Below are positions 58,126-64,000 of a DNA stretch of 64,000 nucleotides, piece by piece. Each line of letters opens with the position of its first letter. The stretch's first letter is position 1. This DNA comes from Amorphoplanes digitatis. Its GTDB lineage: Bacteria > Actinomycetota > Actinomycetes > Mycobacteriales > Micromonosporaceae. The position numbers were made by a program, and so were the translations under genes. The notes below the pieces were generated by a model. It was not told the origin of the DNA and did not search any database. It was given only the letters and a program-made list of their open reading frames with translations. The stretch covers positions 7,000,501 through 7,064,500 of the forward strand of contig NZ_JACHNH010000001.1 of NCBI RefSeq assembly GCF_014205335.1, given 5' to 3'.

Positions 58126-59187
58126 CTACACGACGCCGAACCGGTACGGGGCTCCCACCGGTACGGCCTCACGTTCCCCCACCAGACGCGCCAGATCCAG
58201 CAGGCGGTGCGAGAACCCCCACTCGTTGTCGAACCAACCGCGCACCTGCACGCCGCCGTCGGCGCTGGTCTGGGTGCCGGACGGGTCGAACAGGCAGGAC
58301 GCCGGGTTGTCGCGGACGTCTATCGAGACCGTGGGATCCGGGTCGTAGTCGAGGACCCCGGCGAGGCGGCCGGCCGCGGCCTCGGCCATCGCCCGGTTGA
58401 CCTCCTCGCGGCTGACCGCGCGGTCGGTGAAACCTGTCAGCTCGGCGAGCGAGCCGATCGGCGTCGGCACGCAGTAGTAGCTGTAGCGCACCTTCCCGAG
58501 CTCCGGTAACGCGACGCTGAGCAGGTCACCGGCGACGTGATTGTGCGGGATGATGCTCTCGGCGGTGGCCCGGCCCAGCCGGGGATCCTCGCGCGACGAG
58601 CCGATCATCGCGTCCTGCGCCTTCTGCCAGCCCTGGACCGCCAGCACCACCGACGTGTGCACCGAGCGCAGGCCGAACCGTTCGAGCAGTACCTTCGCCA
58701 GGACCGACAGCGCGTTCACCCCGCAGGAGGCCGGCGATATGACGTGATGCAGGAGCGGGTCGTACCGCTCGTGGTTGGCGCCGTAGACCAGCACGGCGTC
58801 GGGGTTGTCCGCCGAGGCGCTGATGACGACCTTGCGGGCGCCGCCACCGGTGATGTGGCCGCGCGCACTGCCGCCGTCGCGGAACCGGCCGGTGGCCTCG
58901 ATGACCACGTCGACGCCCGCGTCCGCCCATGGAATGCGACCCGGTTGCGACTCGTTGAACGCCCATATCGGACGGCTGTTAACAATCAACTGACCGGCAC
59001 CCGCGGCGACCGTTCCACTGAATCGACCACGCAGACTGTCGCGTTTCAGCGCGTACGCCAATCTGTCCACCGGAGCAATGTCGTTAATGGCGGCAACCGT
59101 GATTCCGACATCCGAATCGGCGCCCAGGATGCGCATAACACTTCGCCCGATCCGACCGAAACCGTTGATGCCGATCACGACACTCAC
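58126..59187 (-). CDS. Divergent glyceraldehyde-3-phosphate dehydrogenase-like protein
   Basis: A 353-residue GAPDH-fold protein. The NAD start IGINGFGRIGRSVMRIL and the end WFDNEWGFSHRLLDLA are standard. The active-site segment is SPASCGVNALS (Cys155) instead of the nearly invariant S-N/A-ASCTTNCL, and the segment after His is HTSVVLAVQGWQKAQD rather than HxxTxTQ. IIPHNHVAGD replaces the usual IIPSSTGAA. Loss of the Thr/Ser phosphate-binding residues suggests a different acyl-phosphate or aldehyde substrate, or altered inhibitor sensitivity. GTG 59187 has GGGAG 6 bases upstream. It is in an operon with the PLP dehydratase. Confidence 0.82.
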   Translation of the reverse strand: MSVVIGINGFGRIGRSVMRILGADSDVGITVAAINDIAPVDRLAYALKRDSLRGRFSGTVAAGAGQLIVNSRPIWAFNESQPGRIPWADAGVDVVIEATGRFRDGGSARGHITGGGARKVVISASADNPDAVLVYGANHERYDPLLHHVISPASCGVNALSVLAKVLLERFGLRSVHTSVVLAVQGWQKAQDAMIGSSREDPRLGRATAESIIPHNHVAGDLLSVALPELGKVRYSYYCVPTPIGSLAELTGFTDRAVSREEVNRAMAEAAAGRLAGVLDYDPDPTVSIDVRDNPASCLFDPSGTQTSADGGVQVRGWFDNEWGFSHRLLDLARLVGEREAVPVGAPYRFGVV

Positions 59188-59871
59188 CAAGATCTCCCTA
59201 TGGCCGGATGGTCGACAGACGTACCGTGACGCGAGCGTGGTGGCATCGCGCCCAGTAAACACTAGCCGTCACTCTTCAGACACTATGAGTGTGCAACTTG
59301 CACGTCAACCGAACAGCTCGGAGCGGATACTCACAGTTTGCCCCCCGGCGACGGCAGGTCGGCCACGCAGTGTACTCAATCGGATACTCCCTTCTGGACA
59401 CGCCTGCCGACCTGCGAATATCACCACCCCGAGAGAATCCCAGGCCGGGCTGACGTGGCACCGCTGAGTAGTCTCGGCGCCGCCCGGCCGGGACACTCCG
59501 GCATCGCCGGCATCGCGTGCGCTCCGCGCGTCCGAACCGGACGGTGCCCGCGCGGCCGGGCCTGCGAAGATGGCACACCGCCCCGGCGGCGGCGCCCGGG
59601 CCTCTCGCATGAAGTCGAGTACCCCAGGCCCGATTCCGATCATCCGCGATTTCGATGGTCCACTGCCTCGCCGACCATTCATTCAGCCGTTCGAAACATA
59701 TGCCGACAAACGATCCAGGCCTCCGTTGTCAACACCCACAACGGGTAGTTCACGTCGAGTCATACATGCAGGACCGGCGGCCGGACCGAACGTCATCCGG
59801 AACCGTGATCGGACGGATTGCCCCGACAACTCCACGATCGCCGTCGAATCGTCATCGCCGCGCCCGGGGTG
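59188..59871. other. 684-base region without a supported gene
   Basis: Upstream of the GAPDH-dehydratase operon. It holds the 13-bp palindrome GTGCAACTTGCAC at 59291-59303, a possible operator about 105 bases before the GAPDH start. Short open frames on both strands here have no family features or ribosome sites. Nothing else is visible. Confidence 0.6.
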
Positions 59872-60519
59872 TCAGCTGCCGCCGCAACCACCGCCACAAC
59901 CACCGCCGCAACCGGCGTCGCCCTGCACCATGCCGTCCCCGCCCGATCTACGCGAGAAATCCCATTTCCCACCGGGCCGCCGGCCCGGCCCGGCGACGTG
60001 CTGAAGGCAGGTGGCGCCCTTCAGTTCGTGACAGACCCCCCGGCCGCCGCAGTCGGCCAGATAGTGCCGGCCGCCCGCGACGGCGAGCTCCCGGTCGACG
60101 CGGAACAGCAGCGGCAGCTGCGCCGGTTCACAGCCCTCGTCCTGCTGCGCCATGCGGAAGGTCTCCCGCAGCGCGGTCGACTGGTTCGCCGCGGCGCCGT
60201 CCGCGCTCATCGCCGACTCGGGCACATGATGCAGGAATCGCCCGAACGCGACATCACAGAACGCCGCATAATCGCGCGTGTGCAGCACGAGCTCATGCCA
60301 GAGATCGTCGACGACGACGGAGGGCATGGAGAGCTTGGCCCGCGGGTGCCGGGCGGCGAGCCGGAACCACTGCCGCGCACCCGCCTCGACGGTCTGGATG
60401 TCGTCGGCGGTCAGATCCCGGTAGTTGGTGGCGAGCCGATGCCGAACGCTGCTCGGAAACTGATACGCGTCGACGGCGGCGACCCGCTGTTCACCCCGGC
60501 GCGTTCGGAAGAGAGCCAT
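59872..60519 (-). CDS. Conserved protein with Cys/Gly-rich tail
   Basis: A 215-residue protein. A helical domain around MPSVVVDDLWHELVLHTRDY, FCDVAFGRFLHHVPE, and LPLLFRVDRELAVAGGRHYL is followed by a short Cys-containing stretch (ADCGGRGVCHELKGATC) and the tail GCGGGCGGGCGGS. This order is shared by a widespread uncharacterised bacterial family annotated as glycine-rich-domain proteins. The WHE and LHH histidines with Cys clusters suggest metal binding. ATG 60519 is the start. Not in an evident operon. Confidence 0.72.
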   Translation of the reverse strand: MALFRTRRGEQRVAAVDAYQFPSSVRHRLATNYRDLTADDIQTVEAGARQWFRLAARHPRAKLSMPSVVVDDLWHELVLHTRDYAAFCDVAFGRFLHHVPESAMSADGAAANQSTALRETFRMAQQDEGCEPAQLPLLFRVDRELAVAGGRHYLADCGGRGVCHELKGATCLQHVAGPGRRPGGKWDFSRRSGGDGMVQGDAGCGGGCGGGCGGS

Positions 60520-60550
60520 GACAACAGCCTGCGAGCTCCACTCCGCAACG

Positions 60551-60946
60551 TCAACGAGCTTGCGTACCGTCGTCCCGGTAGTGGAGCAGCCGCACGGCCC
60601 TTCCGTCGACTGTGGTCCAGCCGGCCTTCGTGGTTCGCGAATACTGCCAGCCGGTGGCCTCGTAGAAGGCGACGGCGGCCGAGCGGTGCTCGTCCGTGAC
60701 GGCCAGGGTCAGCCGGTAGCCGTGTTCGGCCGCCCATGAGCGCGCCCGGCGTACCAGAGCACCGGCGACGGCCCGGCGGCGAGCCGCCGGGATGACATAG
60801 AGCCGGCACAGCTCGGCGTAAGGGCCGTCCGGGGCATCGGGAACGGTCTGAACCGCGACGTGACCGGCGATGGTGCCAGGAGGGCACTCAGCGACCCACG
60901 CCCGCAGCAGCCCCGGCGGGGTGAGCCACCCGCTCGGATCACCGGG
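60551..60946 (-). pseudogene. GNAT acetyltransferase lacking its N-terminus
   Basis: The minus-strand frame from 60946 to the stop at 60551 encodes GDPSGWLTPPGLLRAWVAEC, AELCRLYVIPAARRRAVAGA, and AVAFYEATGWQYSR. These are the middle and end of a GNAT fold: beta-4/P-loop region and the final FYEATGW. No ATG, GTG or TTG start exists in the frame before an in-frame stop at 60949-60947, and about 30 N-terminal residues are missing. It is probably a decayed or rearranged gene. Confidence 0.65.
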
Positions 60947-60995
60947 TCAGCTCTAGCCCGGAGTTGTCACCTCCCCAAGTTCCAGGAGAAGCACC

Positions 60996-61220
60996 ATGGG
61001 CAAATATCGATGGCGGACCAAACTCCGCTCAATCCTGCCCGCCTGGTGCGTGAACTTCGCAGCCAAAGGCGGCCGCGACTGCGGCGACCACGAGTGGTAC
61101 AAGAGTGCCGAGAACCTCTACCACTGCTACCGCTGCCAGGTCGGCGTGAGAACCACTCCACCAGAGCACCGGCAAGCCCAGGCCCCGCCCGCTAACCCCA
61201 CCAGCAACAAGGTCGTCTAA
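60996..61220 (+). CDS. Small Cys/His protein (74 aa)
   Basis: MGKYRWRTKLRSILPAWCVN start, then GRDCGDHEWYKSAENLYHCY with CQVGV after it: a C-x2-H ... H-C-x2-C arrangement that could hold one zinc. AGGAG lies 7 bases before the ATG, so it is probably expressed. The C-terminus is Pro/Ala-rich. No family recognised. Confidence 0.65.
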   Translation: MGKYRWRTKLRSILPAWCVNFAAKGGRDCGDHEWYKSAENLYHCYRCQVGVRTTPPEHRQAQAPPANPTSNKVV

Positions 61221-61530
61221 CCGGACGTGTCGTCCACGTCCCGAGACAGATCCGTCGCCAACGTCATGGGACCAGGAACTTCTATACGTCTTCAAGGCTG
61301 CCCTCCGGTCGAAGCGCAGCATCCGCCACCTCACGGCGATGCTCGGCTTAGCGACTTGGGCGACACCAGGGAAGCCGAACCGGCGACGCGCGACCGACCC
61401 GCTGCGCCCTACCGTCGTAGACGGCTGCAATCCCGGTGCTGCACAGACGGGCGATCGGGCGGCGGACACCGGGAGTTTCCGTCGCTTGCGCCCGTACCAA
61501 GATCACGGGTGTTCTGCGGGGCTCAGAGGT

Positions 61531-61554
61531 GTATGGGTTCAATCCCCGCTCGGC
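61531..61554 (+). other. tRNA-like 3' fragment, possible attachment-site remnant
   Basis: ATGGGTTCAATCCCCGCTCG with GCC after it resembles a tRNA T-arm (loop TTCAATC; three G-C pairs plus a G-U) and the start of an acceptor 3' strand. No matching 5' half or anticodon arm is present, so this is not a functional tRNA. It lies 0.6 kb from xis-int relics, which fits a tRNA-targeting integrative element. Confidence 0.3.
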
Positions 61555-61590
61555 CGTACGCCGCCCTCGATCAGATGCGAGACTGCTGCT

Positions 61591-62091
61591 GTGGAGGAGT
61601 CGGTCTCCGTACTGACCCTGGCGTCACGCGCGCACGACCTTCGGTCACCGCGAGTCGCCTCCCGGTGGCCGAAGGATCGACCGGTCCCTGAACTCGTGGT
61701 GCTCGATCTGATCATCGACGGGACATCGTTCATGGACATGGTCTTTGCGCGGCTGCCCACCTTCTCGCTGCGCTCCCCACTATGGGTCGGCAGTCGGCTC
61801 GTCCGGATCCACGCGCGGGCCCTGCTCGGCGAAGGGCCATCAGACCTCCACCGCGATGACCCACCCGATCATGTCGCCCTACTCATGTGCCCGCACTGCG
61901 CCAACGGCGGTTGCGGCGTACTGTCTGCCCGGCTCATCCGGGACGGCAGCCGGGTGCACTGGACCGATATCGGCCGCCAGGTACGCAACCTTGGAGAACT
62001 CGGCCCATTCACGTTCGATGCCGACCAGTACGACGAGACGTTGCGGCCGCTGCTCAACGCGCCGGTCCACGACCCGCCGACTGTTGTCTGA
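61591..62091 (+). CDS. Hypothetical protein with CPHC motif
   Basis: A 166-residue protein containing ELVVLDLIIDGTSFMDMVFA, then LLMCPHCANGGCGVLSARLI, and RVHWTDIGRQVRNLGELGPF near the end. The CPHC...CG cysteines could bind metal. GTG 61591 is a guess; the family-like part may begin a few residues later. No family recognised. It is followed convergently by the xis-int relics. Confidence 0.55.
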   Translation: MEESVSVLTLASRAHDLRSPRVASRWPKDRPVPELVVLDLIIDGTSFMDMVFARLPTFSLRSPLWVGSRLVRIHARALLGEGPSDLHRDDPPDHVALLMCPHCANGGCGVLSARLIRDGSRVHWTDIGRQVRNLGELGPFTFDADQYDETLRPLLNAPVHDPPTVV

Positions 62092-62108
62092 TCAGGCCCT
62101 CCAGGGTG

Positions 62109-62318
62109 TCAGGGCGTCGCCAGGGCGTCTGAGGTGAACCAGAGACGACCAACAATGACTATCGACCACCCCCAGAACTCGGAGCGCTCCCGGCCGTCCG
62201 GGCCCTCACATCGTGCCCGGTAGCGCATGCCCCGGCCGTAGCGCGCGGACTTCACGCGCCGAGGCTTGCCATCCGCGCCCTTGACCGCCTTGTACCACCG
62301 GTCCTCGACATGGCCCAC
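62109..62318 (-). pseudogene. Integrase N-terminal fragment
   Basis: MGHVEDRWYKAVKGADGKPR, RVKSARYGRGMRYRARCEGP and DGRERSEF: this is the arm-type DNA-binding start of actinomycete phage/AICE integrases. Similarity ends about residue 52, after which the frame is unrelated and stops at 62109. The catalytic domain is gone. GTG 62318 lies 2 bases after the stop of the xis fragment, the usual xis-int arrangement. Confidence 0.75.
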
Positions 62319-62320
62319 CG

Positions 62321-62430
62321 CTACGCCACCTGGCGCTTGACCCAGGCCCGCACGTCAGCCGCGTTGTACCGCAGATGGCGGCCGAGCCGGGCGGCCGGTG
62401 GCCCGTAGCGCTCCTGTCCTGGTCGCCGAA
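62321..62430 (-). pseudogene. Excisionase (Xis/AlpA-like HTH) C-terminal fragment
   Basis: The frame RYGPPAARLGRHLRYNAADV with RAWVKRQVA to the stop at 62321 is the end of a MerR-like excisionase (GPP..RLGRHLRY..ADVRAW is the wing). The N-terminal helix-turn-helix is not present in frame. It precedes the integrase fragment by 2 bases. Together they mark a decayed AICE-type element. Confidence 0.72.
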
Positions 62431-62645
62431 ACCGACGCCGGTCAGGTGCGAATTCCTACATATCCCCAGCGGACCTGGCAACTGTCGGTACAGAGTGGTG
62501 GGCGTTGCGTTCAGCGGCGGACCCCGACGCGGGCTGGCAGCACAGCATGGGAGTCCGGCCTGGGTCCGCGACGCGACGGACCCCGGTCGGCCGCATAACG
62601 GCCGACCGGAGTCTGCATGTACACGACATCGAGGAGGTGGGGCGC

Positions 62646-62891
62646 ATGCAGAGTGAACTATCCGAGCCTGAGGTCTTCGAGGAACTGGACCTCTGGCTCG
62701 AAGATGATCTGACCGCCGAGGAGTTACCGACCGTCGTCAGCGCATCGCTGCTGGGTAGCGGCGGATGTGGCGGCTGCGGCGGTTGCCGGGGCTGCCGGGG
62801 TTGTCGGGGCTGCCGGGGTTGTCGCGGCTGTGGCGGCTGTCGTGCCTCTGGCGGTTGCGGCAACTGCAGCGGCAGCAACAGCTGCATCTAG
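62646..62891 (+). CDS. Candidate RiPP precursor: acidic leader and Cys/Gly-rich core (81 aa)
   Basis: The N-terminal leader (1-39) is acidic and helical: MQSELSEPEVFEELDLWLED, then DLTAEELPTVVSASLLGSGG. The core (41-81) begins CGGCGGCRGCRGC and has 12 cysteines, many in RGC repeats, ending GNCSGSNSCI. This leader/core contrast resembles thiopeptide and linear azol(in)e precursors (leader with E/D/L and ...VSAS, core of Cys/Ser/Gly). AGGAGGT lies 7 bases before ATG 62646, an excellent ribosome site; the frame upstream lacks one. No modifying enzyme is seen downstream before the window ends, so the class is unproved. The region 62892-63218 holds no gene, only GC-rich inverted repeats. Confidence 0.78.
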   Translation: MQSELSEPEVFEELDLWLEDDLTAEELPTVVSASLLGSGGCGGCGGCRGCRGCRGCRGCRGCGGCRASGGCGNCSGSNSCI

Positions 62892-63218
62892 GGCTGATCG
62901 CGGCCGGAGGCGCGCCACACGAGGTACGCCTCCGGCTGACCGTACTAGCCCGCAAGAAAATCAAGGTATCGATGCCCGCACTATCCAGGACAGCAGCCGT
63001 GCCCGACTGGTTCGAACGGCCCTGAGGTCAGACACAAGACGGGTTGCCGATGATGTCGATGATGTCGACCTTGTGATGAGTTTCTTTACGGGTTCAAGCG
63101 GCCCGCTTCGCGGGCCGTCGCGCCGCCCAGCGGGGCCGGGCCGGAGGCCCGCCCCCGGCGCCTAAACCTTCGGCCCGGCGCCGGCGGTTCCAGCCCGGCG
63201 GCAGGCGCGACATACAAA

Positions 63219-63263
63219 GAAGCCCCCCGGGCCCGCCGAAGTAGCCGGCAATCGGGGGGCTTC
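63219..63263 (-). terminator. Terminator of the gene at the right edge
   Basis: Arms GAAGCCCCCCG and CGGGGGGCTTC, 23-base loop, then on the minus strand TTTGTATG. It is about 60 bases after the stop of the gene ending at 63324. Confidence 0.72.
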
Positions 63264-63323
63264 CAACTACGCGGTGACATGATGCCTCCGGCGGGGCGCT
63301 CGGGCGCTCTGGGATGGCAGGGG

Positions 63324-64000
63324 CTACATCTTCTTGCGCCGCCTTTTAACTTCTTCCACAAGATCGGGAGGAAGGTTGATTGCTTTGCAGTTATCGATAA
63401 GCCACTCGATCGAAATTTCTGATCGCGGCACTCCGGACGACGCCAGCGGATCTTTTCCTCTCGAACGCAGGTTGTGCACAGCATTGAGCGGCGGTTTCAG
63501 GCATCTTTTGATGACGCGGTGCAGTGCTGCTACAGCCCAACTGTAGTCGGTACTCACATGTATATGTCCCACACCGCTGCCGTCCATCAATCTCGACACC
63601 GTTAATTCGGGATTCTCGTCGATCAGGCGAGTGAACGCGAATTCAAGAATGATTGTTGCAGAGAGCGGCCCTTCCCCACGCCACACGTACCGGATAAGCA
63701 TGGGAACCAACGCGCGTAGGCGTGAGGTATAGATTCCGATGCCAATGAAATATTCCCCTCGATAGATCGCGGCAGTCCGATAACTTCCGGCCAAAAGAGC
63801 GATTGATTTAACGAGCTTGATCATCTTAAGGCCGTCGTAGTGCGCCAACTCCGACAGCCACTCTTCCTCGTAACGAGCGGAGAGTTCGGGCGAAGAGAAG
63901 TTGCGTGCTGCGCGGCGGACGATACGAGGTGCCAACCAGGCACTGATATCCAGAAACTCTGCGGCTACTGCCCCGAAAAACGCGCCAATGATGCTGCTCA
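63324..64000 (-). CDS. Hypothetical protein, 5' end beyond window edge
   Basis: The frame is open from the window edge; the extra upstream residues read SSIIGAFFGAVAAEFLDISA, a hydrophobic segment. It continues ARYEEEWLSELAHYDGLKMI, a signature seen at the start of many actinobacterial membrane-associated proteins, and ends VEEVKRRRKKM. Base composition is clearly lower in G+C than the backbone genes. No function can be assigned. An internal ATG-type start at 63935 is possible, but the preceding codons look like coding sequence. Confidence 0.65.
   Translation of the reverse strand, partial: SSIIGAFFGAVAAEFLDISAWLAPRIVRRAARNFSSPELSARYEEEWLSELAHYDGLKMIKLVKSIALLAGSYRTAAIYRGEYFIGIGIYTSRLRALVPMLIRYVWRGEGPLSATIILEFAFTRLIDENPELTVSRLMDGSGVGHIHVSTDYSWAVAALHRVIKRCLKPPLNAVHNLRSRGKDPLASSGVPRSEISIEWLIDNCKAINLPPDLVEEVKRRRKKM

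Noticed and set aside
59276..59682. Small minus-strand frames in the region upstream of the GAPDH operon
   Set aside because: No ribosome sites and no recognisable domains.
61480..61560. A functional tRNA gene
   Set aside because: Only a T-arm-like 3' segment is present; the acceptor 5' strand, D-arm and anticodon arm cannot be found.

Overview
The window is a high-GC chromosomal segment from a filamentous actinomycete, most likely a member of the Micromonosporaceae (Actinoplanes or Micromonospora type). This rests on the very high G+C, the many GTG starts, the ATGA/GTGA-type gene overlaps, and the backbone gene order. From memory, that order (gcvT, pepA, E2/sucB, a TIGR01777 epimerase, lipB, lipA, DUF4191, RDD, glnA1, glnE, glnA2, panB) follows the one around Rv2211c-Rv2225 in Mycobacterium tuberculosis and resembles the Streptomyces glnA region. 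The species itself cannot be read from the sequence.

Backbone, left part (1-13.2 kb): a partial gcvT, a proline-rich membrane protein, leucyl aminopeptidase, dihydrolipoyl dehydrogenase, a two-lipoyl-domain E2 with a strong terminator, an epimerase, a large membrane protein translationally coupled to lipB, and a 54-residue DUF5808-like protein. Next comes an archaeal-type aspartyl-tRNA synthetase whose leader folds as an Asp-specific translational T-box, then lipA. LipB and LipA make the lipoyl cofactor of the E2 protein encoded just upstream.

First accessory island (13.2-22.6 kb), splitting lipA from DUF4191: tandem and dispersed repeats, a frameshifted IS110-type insertion sequence bounded by 49-bp inverted repeats, a minisatellite, an ECF42-type sigma factor fused to a truncated tyrosine recombinase with its partner YciI gene, a DUF998 membrane protein, a SUFU-domain gene boxed in by two repeat pairs, and a LuxR-type LAL regulator.

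Second accessory stretch (23.5-29.6 kb), splitting DUF4191 from glnA1: a membrane protein, an LPVTG sortase substrate, unrecognised genes, a small secreted protein, an integrase remnant and a broken Nif3-like gene.

Nitrogen and glycan block (29.7-46.6 kb): glnA1 with a GlnR-type operator, divergent RDD and AfsR/SARP-type genes, four tightly coupled GT-C mannosyltransferase-like genes running out of glnE, then glnE, a class I amidotransferase, a GNAT acetyltransferase, a DUF350 protein and glnA2. GlnE adenylylates GlnA1; GlnA2 lacks the target tyrosine.

Right backbone (46.7-59.2 kb): NAD+ synthetase, panB, a VOC protein, an RNB ribonuclease, a 578-residue Ala/Lys histone-H1-like protein, asd, a methyltransferase, an M15 peptidase, ribA, and a two-gene operon of a divergent GAPDH and a PLP-dependent dehydratase.

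Right end (59.2-64 kb): accessory DNA with a Cys/Gly-tailed protein, a decapitated GNAT gene, a small Cys/His protein, a tRNA-like 3' fragment, xis-int relics of an AICE-like element, and an 81-residue RiPP-type precursor with a 12-cysteine core. The strongest leads for something undescribed are the Asp T-box, the RiPP precursor, the sigma-recombinase fusion and the repeat-bounded SUFU cassette.
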